Position numbers and translations under genes: made by a program
Shown: piece by piece, positions 31,103 through 43,900 of the stretch
Position numbering within the stretch: the first letter of the stretch is position 1
Layout of the letters: each line of letters starts with the position of its first letter
Notes under the pieces: generated by a model
What the model was told of the DNA's origin: nothing
Databases searched by the model: none
The model's input: only the letters and a program-made list of their open reading frames with translations
Origin: Asterochloris sp. CNOR1
Lineage: Eukaryota; Chlorophyta; Trebouxiophyceae; Trebouxiales; Trebouxiaceae
Reading direction: 5' to 3'
Assembly: GCA_963969365.1 (NCBI GenBank)
Contig: OZ017757.1
Location: forward strand, 2,046,001-2,110,000
Length of the DNA: 64,000 bases

Positions 31103-34100
31103 TTAGAAACGCCTGATATTCCTGGGTGGGCGGAAATTTATGGGGTGGGAGTGCTCTGAGGCATGCTCGTCTTCCTTCCACAGCTTGATGGTCTTGTCAG
31201 CCTCAGCTGTGAGCAATCGCGAGCCAGTCTGGTCATAGGACATTGCGTACACTCCTGCCTCACTCTCCAGCGAGCCTGGCTGCACCTTGACTGTCTCCTG
31301 CTGGAAGGAGTTTCCACTCCGCCAGTCCCAAAACCTGATCATGGCAGCACACTTTCAGGCTCCCGCACAGCACCACACAAGGTGAGGCAGACTGCAGATA
31401 GTCTTTGACAGGACGTGGCTGCAGGGGACACAGCACAGCCGTGTGCGCGATGCCTGCGGCATTTATGGTTAAGGCCAAGCAGGGGAGAGCACAGGTGCCT
31501 GTGCAGGCTCATGCATGGGGATTGCCGTCTCGGGACTATTACTGTGCCCTGCACAGCACTGGGCAGCCATCGAGCTGTGTGATTTGGACCCAGCTGCCAA
31601 GCATTGCCCGCCCAGCACTTGACTCTTCAGCCAGCAGCCACAACCGAGAGAGCTGGCTCACCAGAGGGATCCGTTGTCCCCCCCTGTTGCCATGACGTCG
31701 TCCTCATTTACTGCCATAGCATTCACAATGGACTTCTGATTCTGGAGGACATTAAATAGAAACTCCCCCTGCAGGCAGGCACAGGCAGCTGTGGTGGGCG
31801 CACAAGCATGGGCAATGGCCGTTTGGACTCATCTTGAGTTGGACAGCAGTGTTGACCTGAAGCTGCAAAGGCAATTGGCTGTATCAGCCGTACAGAGCAG
31901 GTACCAGCATCCTGCACAATCTGTGCCAGCCTTGTGTGGCCCCTGGACACTGAGGCACAGTCGGGGGCTACTGAGAGCCAGGTGAGCACTGCAAAAGAGC
32001 ACACTGCGTCAGCATGGCAGCCGCTCACAGGGCAGTCATGGCAGGTAGCCAGTGTTTCAAGCTAGCTGTGAAACAAAGTGCTTACGTTGCAGTCTTGGCA
32101 GTATACACTTGGCAGGCATTCCGGGCCAGCCCTCACGTCTGGCTGCCCACCACAGTCCACGCAGTAGCAGGCCCACAGAGCAGTCACCTTAAGGTCTACT
32201 GAGGTGCAACCAATGTTATCTAAAGTATACGTTAGATAGATTACTCCCAATTTTGCTTCATCAAACCACTCCAGGCAGGTCTCACCCGCGGCAGTTTGTA
32301 CTTCTTTATGTTGTCTGCGCCAGCTGAGGCAAATGTGTGCTCTGTAGGGTGGAGAGCCATCGAGCGGATGCTCTTCTTGTGGTAGGTCAGCGTGGACATG
32401 CACTTCTTGTGCCGCAGGTCCCACAACTTTATTGTGTGGTCATGGGAACCCGAGATGACCTGCAGAGGGCCAGCGCTGTCTGAGGTGAATGGCCTGAGAG
32501 CAGCTCATGCTGAGCTCAAGAAACATCATGCCAAGACAGTATCGGCCGCAGGAGCAGCACCTAAGCATCAACAGCTCAGAAGACGGTCAGCTGAGCACCA
32601 GCGCTATCCTAGACAGAGCATGTCAACTACCGAGCGATTGCTTGTGCAGCAGGATGCAGGGTATGCAGGGCAGCAGCGCCCAGAACAGGAGCTGGGCTTG
32701 GTCAGCAGGGTGGCAACTCAGACTGACCTGAGGGTCAGTTCCCTGAGACAGCAGAGATGCCACGGAGTCGTCATGGCCAGTGAGCACATGAACATTGACC
32801 TTCGTCCTAATGTCCCACACCCTCACAGAAGAGTCACGTCCTCCCGTCATGAACACGTTGATGGTTGGGTGAAGGGCGAGGCAGAAGACTCCACTGAGAT
32901 GCCCGTGGTAGTTCCTGATGACCTGCACATGCGCAGCATGAATATGCTGTACGGCACGAGACTGGTCGGCACAGCTTTGATGTCTGATGAATCTGCTGCA
33001 ATGATCCTGATCACCTGCACAGGGTAGGGACTACTGCAGTGAGGGAAGGCCTGCAGTATTTACTCTGCAGCCTGGACTGCAAGGTCTGTGAAGGTCCACA
33101 ATCTGCTTTGCAAGGACGAATAAGCTGTTGCATTGCACAGCATCAATCTAGGTGCTGTGAAGACTGCGCAGCTTCCTAGCGGGAGGCTGCTGCATATTTG
33201 GAGGCTAAGACGCAGCTTGCTGCCAGTTGCACCACTGGCGTGTAGCGGAGCCTTTGATATTCCTGGCAGGGTTAGGCTGCCTCTATGTTGCCCAGCATAC
33301 ACAGGCTCTGAATTGGGAACAGCTGCAGGCTTTGCCCACTGCCCAGCAGAGGGCTCAGCTGTGTGTACCTGGGGGGCAATCCAAGGCAGCTTGATTACAC
33401 TGTGGCTGCCCCCGCTCACCTTGTTGGTCTCAAGGTCCCAGCACTTGACCTGCTTGTCCAGGGAGCAACTGAAGAGGTAAGGCATCCGATCGCTCACAGC
33501 CAGCCCAGTGACCTGCAACAATCAGGGTGAGACAGAGTCACGCTGAATGGTGCGAACCCACACTGAGTGGTCCAACCTCAAACTGGTCAACAGCAATGCA
33601 GGTGCACAGCCGACAGCAACCAATAGGGACAAGGGCCACGCAGCCTAAAGCTGCTCAGCCATGAGCTGGCAAAAAGGACTTATGCAGTGGGAGGCACGCT
33701 CAATTGCGACAGTTTCACAATTGACCAGGTCATATGCCTGCCCCATGATATGCCCTGTGAGCCTCACCCTTGGACTATACCACCACACTGACAAGCTAAA
33801 ATCAGCTTCACTATGCATCTCAGTGCAGCTGAGCCGCACCACTGGCCCACCTGCTCAATGTGCCCAGTCAATGTCAGCTTCAGCTGCCCCGATGCCAGGT
33901 CCCAGAACTTGATTGTCCTGTCTCCTGACCCGCTCACGAACCAGGCGTTGGTGGGATCCACCGCCAGCGAGCGCACCGCTCTGAACCATCAATGGAGGGC
34001 GATGAGTGCTGTGGCCTGACGGTGGCGAAATGAGAACAGCAGCATTGAGGCAGCTGCCAGCCAAAGCTGCTCAGCATGCAGGGGGACTCTTGTTGCGGAG

Positions 34101-35947
34101 ATGTAGGGGCCGCTGCGCCAGCCATCACGTGCGCCAGCCATCACGTGCGCCCAGACGGTTTGAGATGAGCATCAGGGGCCACTGCGTACTGTGGTGTGCT
34201 ATGTTGTGGTGAGCTCGTGGTGAAGATCTGCGAGCCCAGGCTGCTCAGGGGCTGGTGCCAGTCCACACAGCTCAGCATGTAGGTTCACAGGGAATCTCAC
34301 ATGGTGTCTGCTGCGCAATGCACAACATGCAGTCCAGAGGGTGGTGAACGTGCCGATGTGATGAGAGCAGTGCCCCACTATAGCCCATCTGCGATGAGAG
34401 GCACACCGTGGCAGTGCATGTACTGCTGGCCTCAGGTGCGCAGTCAGCAATGCATGCTGCCCAATATTTTTGAGAGCCAAAGGTGGACAAAAGCAGCCCT
34501 CACCCGTAGTGGCCTGAGATGACCCTATAATTGCGCCAGGGCGCGTGCCACTTGGGGCGGGGCCACTTGCTGGGCATCCTCCGGGCGACATCTGCTGAGG
34601 GCTCATAAGGCTTTTGGCCCCCTGTGGCAGTGGGCACCAGGGCCTGCTCTGAGCGGGTGCCCAGCACCCCACCCTGGATGCCTCCCTTATAGACAGCCAA
34701 CTGGCCGCTGGTGCCAGGGGCAGCACTGCAGACGGCAGACATACAAGACAGTCAGGCAGGGGCTGCAGGCGATGATCTATACTCCCTCTCTCGCACAGCA
34801 AGTCTCTCTTGCACAGCATGTGAACATGACTTTGCTGAGTGGCAGAGCAGCACAGCAGCAGGCCTGGTGATGTTCTTATTGCCGTATGCACACACATGGA
34901 GCTAACCATGTGGTGCAGCAGCACGCGCTGTGTCGCACAGCAGCAGCGGCAACACTGCTTCGACAAGGGCAGCTGCCTCACAAAGCAAGCCAGCTCATCA
35001 CACCATTCACCTCTGCTCACTGGCCATCGTGTCAATTAGACGTTCCGTGGCACTCTTGCCCTTGGAATTGGCGTTCCCATTGGCGACAGGGGCAGCCATG
35101 GACGCCCCACCAAGCCCCAGCGTGACAACCTGCCCTGACGGCCCCGGTGCCAGCGGCCTCACAGAAGCAGAGGCCGGGTCCTGGTACTTCCTTGCAGCGC
35201 TGTACTCGTCGCGGATTTTGCACGCAATCTTTGCGCGATGCCTGCAGCACAATAGCTGGGCTGACAACAGGAGGAATTTGCAGAACAGGGCTGAACACAG
35301 CAGCACTATGTGCAGTGCTTGCCGCAGTAGAGGCTGAGAGGCACGCAGATGGGGCAAGTCATGCTTGGGCGGAAAACAATGCAGTGTTGCCGCTGCTTCT
35401 TCTGCAAGCAGGCCATCTGTAAATGTCTGCACCAGTAGAGAAAACAGGGGCCAAAAGAAACAGTACAGCAGCTACAAGGTTAGGAACCACTGGCAATAAC
35501 TGCTAGAAGAGAATGGCCAGAGCAGATGATGCTGATGGCAGCGTGACCAGCTCAAGGTATGCAGTATGCCAAGTGGGAGCTGAATCACACAACATGTCAC
35601 AACTCAAAGGAGTGCAGATGGGCAGGCAGACAGGCATGGCAGCGCCCATGCAGAGGGCCTCCACCGCATGGTGGATGTGCAGAGTCCCAACCATGACAGG
35701 CTGCACTCACGCTGCCTCATTCATCTGCGGCCTCTCCCCCCAGTTTCCAGCAAACATGTCGAAGGTTCGCTTGAGGTGTTGCAGAGTGAGTGCCTTGATG
35801 CTCCGCGGCTCCTGCAAGCCACTACGTGAGCTGATGAAGCAACAAGCCAGGCAACCATGCAGCTAGCATGACATGCTGATGTCTCACCACAGGCACCACA
35901 TCCTCTGCTGGCTGCTGGACCTCGGCAGCATGATCTGTCGAGGCCAT
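31103..35947 (-). CDS. PRL1: PRL1/PLRG1/Prp46-type WD40 splicing factor
   Basis: Ten minus-strand exons in exact phase: 35947-35888, 35811-35711, 35241-35011, 34725-34504, 33980-33851, 33512-33420, 32922-32728, 32459-32286, 31768-31662 and 31334-31103, giving 514 aa. The N-terminal region reads [17 protein letters not shown], then a low-complexity Ser/Gly linker, then the invariant [15 protein letters not shown]. Seven WD40 blades follow, including [34 protein letters not shown] and [15 protein letters not shown]. The C-terminus matches the family ending ([14 protein letters not shown]). PRL1 is a core member of the Prp19/NTC complex that activates the spliceosome and in plants also affects stress and sugar signalling. 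All introns are GT-AG. Confidence 0.97.
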
Positions 35948-36050
35948 GCTGCCAGCCTTGCGACACCTCTGCTGCCTATCAGCAAGCCTCTTACTCAAGC
36001 TGTGAGGCAGGCCATGCGTCTGGACACAGCAACACTTAAATCCATAATTT

Positions 36051-36060
36051 CTATAAATAG
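36051..36060. promoter_or_regulatory. TATA-like element upstream of PRL1
   Basis: CTATAAATAG, near-palindromic so usable on either strand, lies about 105 bases upstream of the PRL1 start codon in an otherwise non-coding, locally AT-rich stretch (35948-36376). It is the clearest TATA-like sequence I found in the window. I see nothing else in this gap. Confidence 0.35.
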
Positions 36061-36376
36061 ATGCTCACATGCTGGCAGCCAAGATAGCATGTTAGAGTGC
36101 GAGCTGAAGTGCTATGTTGATGTGAGTTACTACACCAAGTGCAACCAGACAAGTGTTGTAGGGATCTTGTCCAGTCCTGCTGTGTGCATGACTGGCCACT
36201 TCTTAGCCGGTGACATGTGTGAAGGGTGGCCAGATGCCAGCCCAGCGACATGCCTTGACCCTTGCCCCTCTGGTAGCCCTTGGCCTGACTCTGCCATGCC
36301 TGTGCCCATGTCTGGCCCTGTTATGCTTCATGACAGAGGTTCACTTACAGGGGCATCATCTGGACCGGTCATGGGC

Positions 36377-37156
36377 TCAGGTGCTACTGCCTGCCTCAGC
36401 CCTGGGCCTTTTGCCAGGCTGCCCTGGCACATTCACATCTTGCAGGCAGGCACGCAGATGGGTCCTTATGGCATGCTGGTTGTCATAAGCGGGTTGTGCA
36501 GGCAGCTCAACGTCAGGCTGTGCATGGGGTTGCAGCTGCAGGCTATGTGCAACATCATGTTCATCTGGATCAGGAGCATTGTTCATACGGAGATCAGCGT
36601 CCTGCTGGGCCTGTTTTGCAATGTCAAGCATGCACTGCAAGCCTCCAAACTCCTCGATCTCCCTGCGCCCAAAGTCAAGAGCCATCTTGGGAGGGACAGG
36701 CCAGGAGTTTTCCATTGTGATGTCCAGAGAATTTCTGTTGCCTGGCACCACCACCCAGCGCTCCTGCTGATCACCGTTGTGAAGGTAACGGTCATATGCC
36801 AGCTTGTCACAGAGCTCATGGTGGCCCAGTCCCATATACTCCAGGTACACCAGAGCCAGCACCCTTGACAGGGAACAGGTGCTGTTTGGTGGCTGCCTGA
36901 AATTGACTGGTGCTATGAAGTGCGCTGTGCTCTGGTTGTTATAAAATTTGCAGTGGTCCTGATCCCTCATCTCCCGCATGGCCTCGAGGAAGCCAAGGAA
37001 GCATCTGTTCGTCCTGATGGTGAACTCTCTGCAAGGCTCCCTCACGCCATGCTTGACTGTGAAATTGCATGTCCTCATGTCACAGTCTGCTGGGGAGTCT
37101 GGTGCATGCTGTGCTGCTTTCTCAGCAAGCTCCAGTGCCAGGTCCATGGTTGGCAT
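36377..37156 (-). CDS. Unknown intronless ORF (259 aa; up to 325 aa)
   Basis: A single uninterrupted reading frame. I prefer the ATG at 37156 (MPTMDLALELAEKAAQ), in good context next to a second ATG at 37147; the frame is open back to an ATG at 37354. The protein has a Cys/Arg-rich middle (TIRTNRCFLGFLEAMREM), a segment with FYNNQSTAHFIAPVNF, a hydrophobic helix RVLALVYLEYMGLGHHEL, and an acidic-to-basic C-terminus ending in GKRPRAEAGSST, a possible nuclear signal. I do not recognise a family. Lack of introns is striking beside neighbours with 5-15. It could be a retrocopy, a recently acquired gene, or a lineage-specific gene. Confidence 0.45.
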   Translation of the reverse strand: MPTMDLALELAEKAAQHAPDSPADCDMRTCNFTVKHGVREPCREFTIRTNRCFLGFLEAMREMRDQDHCKFYNNQSTAHFIAPVNFRQPPNSTCSLSRVLALVYLEYMGLGHHELCDKLAYDRYLHNGDQQERWVVVPGNRNSLDITMENSWPVPPKMALDFGRREIEEFGGLQCMLDIAKQAQQDADLRMNNAPDPDEHDVAHSLQLQPHAQPDVELPAQPAYDNQHAIRTHLRACLQDVNVPGQPGKRPRAEAGSST

Positions 37157-37491
37157 GGTCAGCCAAGTACTGTGCAAAAGGGCACTTGTTAGTGTCGCAT
37201 TTGTTAGAGGGACCGCCTCAGGCTTGGCAGTCCTGCTGCACACCTTCATCTCATCGGCATGCCCATCATGCACAGCCGTCCCAGCCTCAAATTTGCCTGA
37301 TGAGCATGTCAATGTCAGAATACACTTCCTATCACTTTCCTTCTCTGGTCCCATGGAAGGCCCTGCTGCATGCCCACTTCTTGCTCATCCCAGACTTGTG
37401 GGAGTTGTACATGTGGTAATGATCAGCCTGTTGCACTACTGTCTCTGAACCCAACAGGTGGTGGCGGCAGACTGTAGGACAGCAATCGCAT

Positions 37492-40400
37492 ATGTCAGGC
37501 ACGTCATGCCTCAAGCCCTGCCCACCTGCAGGTCTCACTGCCATGCATGGACGCATGCATGCCCAGCTGCTTCACAAGCCTGCCCTGCCCTGCTCACGGG
37601 CGGCCATCTACCCGGCAGTCGTCCAGCGCTCCACACTTGCGGCCCAGTGTGCCGCGCAGGCAGACCCTGCAGGGCCAGCAGCACCTTCAAAGGATGCGGA
37701 GCATGCTGCCAAGGCTGGGTGGGACCCTGAGGGTCTGTTCTCCAGTGCCAGTCCCCTGCCGCGCCCCTCAGGCGACCTCTTTGCCGCGAGGGCAGCCCGT
37801 AGAGCAGCACAGCAGAAGCAGCAACGGCACGAGGGGGCTCGCCTGCAGGCAGAGCAGGCTCAGCAGGCGGCAGCTGCCGCTGCCGTCCCGCAGGCCGTCA
37901 ACGTCCAGGCTGAGCCGGCAGCTGTCGAGCTGGGCATGGCGCGCAGCGTGGGCGCCCCCCAGGAGCCTGCCAGTAGCGAGAGGCCGATAGTCCCTGGGCC
38001 GCCAGACCAACAGGTGAGTGCTGCAACCTTCAGCAGTTCTGCACCAGCCCTGTCAGGGGCCAGCGCCCATGAAGCTGTGTGGGTGAGGGACTGTATGCAG
38101 GAATCTCATCTGCTCTGGGCCCATGCTGCTCCAGCCTGCCCAAACCAAGCTGCTCCCTTGATTTTCAGCCTGTTCGTAACATAGCAGTGTCCCTAACTGC
38201 CAGCCCTGATGGCAAGACACGGAGACAGACCTGACTCCTCAGCAGCAGTACAAATATGATGCCCAGACGTACCCTGCAAGCCGTCACTTACAGCTTCTGT
38301 CTTGCTCTGCCACAGGTGCCCTCTGGGCTGCAGCGTGAGGCCCTTGCAGCTACCCTAGCCCAAAACTTCATGCCAGTGAATCTGGATCATCCTGGTCTGG
38401 AGCTGCTACACCAGGATCCGCCCATCTTCGCTGTTCATGACTTTCTGTCCCCAGAGCAGTGCGCAGAGTTTATGGAGTCCGCCGCCGCCACTGGTATGCC
38501 CCTTCTGCAGTGACCATGAGCACTTGAGGCTGTGCAGTTGTCAACAGTGCACAGAGTTGATGGAGGCAGCTCCTGCCACAGCTGGCCCCAATCAGGAATG
38601 CTGCAGCACATGAAGGCTGTCCAGGCTGGGTGAGGCAGCCTGCTTCTGGAAGGGCTTCTCTGCCTGCACAGGCCACCCCTGAACCGAAACGCAGTGCTCA
38701 GACAGGGGCTGCTGCCGTTGAAAGCCTTGCTGCCGGGCTGGCTAGAGGATCCACTGTTGGAGAGACGCTCAGTATGGTGCTTGGCCCGATTCACTGTGCA
38801 CAACTGGGACCGAGTCATCTCTGGGCACCTCCTGCGTGTACAGCTGGCATTCTGCAGCTTTAGTCTCTGTGGTATGCTCACCTATCCCTCCTCCATCATG
38901 CACTTCCAAAAACCAATGCCGGAACTGTTGTTCCCTTGTTGTGACATTGACCAAATCCGTCAGCTCCCCCCCTGTGCAGGGCGCATGGCTGCCTCCAAGG
39001 TGGGCAGCGACAACGTGATGGGCTCGGGCAGCGCCCTCAACGAGCGCCGCACCAGCAGCTCCCTCCTGCTGGATGTCACGGTGACCCTCCAGCATGCAAC
39101 CCTGCGCAAGCTGATCAAGGCTGCCCAGGATGCGGCCTGGACGCTGACAGGTAGGCTCCAGGCCCATGCATGTGTTCACATGTGGCTTCGAAGCTGGACA
39201 TCACCGTCACCCTGCAGCATGCACACTGCTGGGAGCCTGAAAAGGGACTGCCCAGTCTGCTTCCTGCTTTGTGAAGTTGGCTGCAGATGTGCCAGAGCGT
39301 CAAGTCAGACCACACATGCTGGGCTGGCCAGTGCTCAACCCTTTCATCCGTGGTCCGTATGCTGTACGAAGCTTGGGGGAGCCGGGCCACGTTGCATGCC
39401 CTGTGCCAGGCGACGTCCCGCTGAGTCACCCCAAGGGGACAAGGCCAGCTCAGCCCCTGTTGTCCCAATGGCTGCTTTTCATCATGGGAACCAGCAACAC
39501 CTTGTCATGCATCAAGCCTTCCACTCGTCACTGTGTGGCCTTCTGCAGGCAGCATTCCTGCTTGGGGCGCCCCTGGCCGCATGCCGTCTGCCGGCCAGTA
39601 CTGCTTCGAGTCGCCTCAGGTGGCCCACTACCAGGCAGCCCAGCACTTCCTGTCTCACGAGGACGCATTCCCGGCAGAGCTGGCCCAGCACAATGGCTTC
39701 CAGCGCCATGCCACCGTCCTCATCTACTTGAACGACGTGGCTGAGGTGGGAGGTGCACCTCATTGATGCAGGCGGCCTGCTGCAGCAATCCAGCTGCGAG
39801 CCATCCCGCTGAGCAACAGATGCAGCATGCAGCGCTGGCTGTGTTGCTGGGGTTTGTCGATGTCAGGCACTCCTGTATCCAGCTGCACTTCACTGCTGAA
39901 CAAGATGAACTGCTGACTACCTTCGTCCAACTGCAGTTCACACTGCTGAGCAAGAGTTGCAGCGTGCAGCGCTGGCTTGACTGCTGTGGCTTTCAAAGGG
40001 AGTTTGGCCCCAGGCACCCTTGCTATGTGCTGGCACTGAGCGGCAGCATGGTTGCTGTGCTGCTCAGGCAGCGTGCAGTGGACGGTCTGCCTCTTTTGAA
40101 GACTGAGGTACTGCAGGCTGCGATGTGTTGCGGCTGTCCCTGCAGGGTGGTGCAACTACTTTCCATCACTTGGGCGTCTCTGTGCAGCCCAGCAGAGGCA
40201 TGGCCCTCTTGTTCTTCCCTGCCCTGGCAGACGGCACACCAGATGCAAGGTGAGGACCTGCATGTGCCCTCTGTGGACTTGAAGCACTGCAGCTTGGTGC
40301 CACCCCTTCTCTGGCATTTCAAGGATTGCAAGCAGCAGAGCTGTGGCACACACCCTGCAGGACCCTCCATTCTGCTGAGGCTGCGGAGGATGGCCACAGC

Positions 40401-40577
40401 AAATGGATCATGCAGCAGTGGATTGCTCGGGGTTGGGGGCAAGCCAGAACGCCTGCCTCTGCGGTCAATCTGGCTAGCACATCGCCTGTGGTGCCCGCCA
40501 AAAGAGCGACCAAGCAGCCCACCCGCAAGCAGCTTAAATCCCAAGGCAAAAAGGCCTCTGGTAGAAAGTCACGCTGA
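37492..40577 (+). CDS. Prolyl 4-hydroxylase (2-oxoglutarate/Fe(II) dioxygenase)
   Basis: Six exons in phase: 37492-38013 (start uncertain; ATGs also at 37543 and 37555), 38316-38493, 38980-39150, 39549-39745, 40146-40249 and 40361-40577, giving up to 462 aa. The N-terminal exon is an Ala/Gln-rich coiled region after a possible targeting peptide. The catalytic P4Hc domain is complete: FAVHDFLSPEQCAEFM, VAHYQAAQHF, the iron ligands H327 and D329 in SHEDAFP, RHATVLIYLNDV, GGATTFHHL, GMALLFFPALADG, the third ligand H394 in RTLHSAE, and the 2-oxoglutarate lysine K405 in HSKWIMQQWI. It would hydroxylate prolines, probably in Hyp-rich cell-wall glycoproteins. An unusual Lys/Arg-rich tail of about 40 residues follows the domain. 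The ends of exons 2 and 3 are duplicated in the following introns. Confidence 0.9.
38440..38590 (+). repeat. Duplicated exon end in P4H (about 90 bp x 2)
   Basis: The last part of exon 38316-38493 (CAGTGCGCAGAGTTTATGGA and on to GCCACTG) recurs as CAGTGCACAGAGTTGATGGA ending GCCACAGCTG near 38583, inside the next intron. A similar copy of exon 38980-39150 (CTGGATGTCACGGTGACCCT) lies 126 bases on, at 39194 (CTGGACATCACCGTCACCCT). Confidence 0.7.
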
Positions 40578-40917
40578 TGCAGCTGGTGCTCTTTGTATCC
40601 TTAGGCGCTGCAACTCTTCAGCTTGACGCCTGCTCTGGCCATTGGCTGCCCCAGTGGTTCTGATGCAAATCTCAGAACCACAATTGGCCTTCCCCTCGCT
40701 TGTGTTTGACTGTTATCTCTATTGCTTTTTTCTGGAAAGTCAACTTGAAGACTGGCATATGCCTGCTGCAACAAAGCAGCAGTATGTTCAAGTCACATTC
40801 AGAACAGTGAAGCAGCGTGTGCGTCAGATGAAGATGTGCAGCAGAGAATGGTGTCATATGAGCTTGAGGGTTCACGTAGCAACGTTTGAAGAGTCAAAAA
40901 GCTGGGCGGGGGAGAGG
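40578..40917. other. Intergenic, convergent 3' ends
   Basis: 340 AT-richer bases between the stops of P4H and CC2. No convincing exon or TGTAA signal was seen. Confidence 0.4.
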
Positions 40918-43900
40918 TCATTGGCGAGCAGCAAAATTGGACTTGGCTGCAGAAGCAAAGTCGGCCATGCGGGAGGCCATCTTTCTGGATGCCGACAGTG
41001 AGGTGGCCAGGGCAACAGCCATGGCAGTGGGCGCCTGCCCCGCAGCTGCATCTGCAGAGCTGGTGCGCCGCACACGCACCCTGCCGGCGGGGCCCATGAG
41101 CTGCTGCTCGTCGGCGTCAGCCGCCTGGATGGTGGCCGGCTCCTCCATGGACAGTGTGGCCTCCAGCCGGCGCAGCATGCCCATGAGCTGGTCTGCAGGG
41201 CGGTCTGCCTGCTCAGCCAGCAACTGCTGCTGGCGCCGCTGCACGTCATGTTGCTGGCTGTGGTGCTGGCGCTGCTGCAGTGCATCTGAGCCGCGCTTGA
41301 TTGTGAAGGAGCCTGCCACAGAGGGCCCTGCCGAGCGCAGCACATAGTGGCCAGGGTCCAGCACGTCTGCCCTTCTGGTGAAGCTGCCCTGGCTCCCCTC
41401 AGCCTGCTGCTGCTGCTGGGCCCCTTGGAGCTGATGCTGGGGTGAGGTGGCGGCTGAGGCAGGTGCCTCCTGGCGCTGCTCCCCACCCAGCTGCCGGCTG
41501 CTGGCGGCAGCAGCAGCAGCAGCAGTGCTGGGTGCCACTGGCTGCTGCAGGGGCCCTGCCAGCTTGGCAGAGGCAGCGCTGCTGCCCTGGTAGCCGGCTG
41601 GCGCGGAAGGGGGGTTAGCCTGGCAGCGTGCGGCGGTGTCAAACTGCCCTCCCGCCCATTCATTGTCTGAGGTAGCCTCCTGCACCTCCTGGCGCTGATG
41701 CTGGGCAAAGGCGGGGCTCAGGCTGGGCTCACGAGACACATGTCTCGAAAAATGATGTCTCAGTGTGCCCAGAGGGACGGTCCCCTCAATGGGGCTGTCC
41801 TGGCTGTGCTGAGCTGGACCAGGTCCCTCATCCAGACCATGCGCACTGCCTGCAGGGAGTGGCAGCAGCCACTGGGCCGATCTGGGCAGACGCGCATTTC
41901 GTACAACCTGCAGCTGGCTTGCCATGTGCACTGCCTGCAGTAGGCGGTAGCACACGGGCACATGTGCACGCCGTGCACGTGCAATGCAGCGCTGTCTCAA
42001 GGTCCCCAGCCTGCTCAGTGGCACATGTGGTGACCTGTGCAACCAACTTTGGACTGTACTGTACTGTACTGTACTGTACTGTACTGTACTGTACTGTACT
42101 GTAACTGTACTTTGTACTGGCTGTAGAATGCCTGACCCTCCTGGCTTGTGGCCCAGCATCTGTACTGGCCCATGAAGCACTCACTGGGCAGCTGCTGAAG
42201 CCATACCCACCATCAGAGCTCCAGGCCTCCCCCTGTGGCCACTGCATCTCCGGACCAGCGTCTGGTGGAAGCTGCGCAAGCCCTTCATCCCCAGGCTGCC
42301 ACTGGCCTGCCGGCTGCTGCTGAGGCACAGCGGCCGTCTGCTGCTCCTGGGGCCCCACATGAAACCCTGACTCATCGGCGGCTCCTGGGCCTTGTGATTG
42401 TGTGGCGTGCTCCTCAGCGCCCCAGTTCCAGGCGTCTACCTTGGCCCTAAACCCCTGCACATAGCGGCAGCGTGCTTGAGTGAAGCAGCACATGGATGCA
42501 GGACCACACAAGGTACCACAGACAAGCAGCTCAAGCGCTGACAGAGCGCAGCGCTGGCACGGCCTGCTGGGCAAGGGCAGTTTGGCTTTTAATGTGATTG
42601 CGCCCCTCACGTGTGCATCACATCTGTCCTGCACGCTGCAGCAGGCCTGTATGCTGTCTGTACACACCTGGGCGCGTACCGTGTCACAGCACAACATAGA
42701 GTGAAACCTGAGCTTGGGCTCACACAGCAAGTGCAGCCCAGCATGGCCTACATCTGTGAGCGCTCCAAGTCCAGTGTTGTACAACATGACCAGCACAAGT
42801 GAGCACTCACCACACGGCGTGGTCGTGCAGGCTGCCGCTCCTGCAGCTCTGCCTCCTGTGCCATCCTCAGCAGCCCCTGAGGGCCAATGCCAGCCTCCCC
42901 AAGGTCAGGGCTGGCAGCAGGGTGCTCCTCCTTGGGGCGCTCCGCTCCAAAGCCCTGCTGGTCCAGCGTGCTGCCCCTGTCAAAGAGAGCACTGCTGGCA
43001 GCGAGACGTGCCTCCCTGAGGCGGCCTGCTGCTGAGCTCTGCTGGTATGATGCAGGGCTGGTGGCAGCAGCAGCTGCGCCAGCAGCAGCAGGAGATGGCC
43101 TGAGTGCTGGAGTCACTGCAGGCTCCTGCTGCTGCTCGGAGCTGTCGAGTACAGCAGGGATGTCAAAGTCTGTGTCGGGACCCTCTTCAAAGGGTGGACA
43201 GGCTGCTATTCCGGCAGACCCTGCAGCACATCACAAAGCTCTCATTGTCGTGATTCCAGGAGGGTGCTGCAGCCTCATGTACTGCTGCAGTGATCTGCAG
43301 CGCGGCAGTCACCAGGCAATTTGGCTGCCCCTGGTGCCAATCCCCGATGCTTTTGCAGCAACAGCTCAAGCAACACAGCACCAGCACTTTGGTTGCACGT
43401 GTTTTGCTGAGGGCCATTGCCTGCAGGCGCGTCTCAGCTGCTGCAGGCGGAAGAACTGTTGAGGGGCCCACCGGAGCAAGGTATCAATGCGAGCCATGCC
43501 TGAAGAAAGCACAGCCAGACGGACTGATGTGCTCTGTCATCTTGTTGTGCTAGCAGCTTATCATGCTGGGCAGGCTCAGGAACACCGCCTCCTGCCACCA
43601 GCTGGTCTGCAACCACTCCTGACAGCAGCGCCCGGAGCTGGATACCCTACACCCTCAGACCCTGGCTCACCTGCTTGGCCCCATCTGGCATCATCCTGCT
43701 CCTGCACCTGCAAAGCAGACCACGCACAGGGTAAGGGCCTGCAGTCACCTGTCACAAGCCGCCACACATCTGCTGAACAGTCAAATGTATGGCGTGAGAG
43801 GCTACCACAGACTGTGGGTTTGCAGTCTGGCCCGACATAGTCTGCAAAGAGATGAGACCGACCTGCGCAGGGGCCGCTCACCACAAGGGCATGGAGACCA

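Noticed and set aside
35873-36868. 331-codon plus-strand ORF
   Set aside because: It runs antisense through the PRL1 first exon and the unknown minus-strand ORF, has no family signature, and its first part is explained by the conserved PRL1 exon on the other strand.
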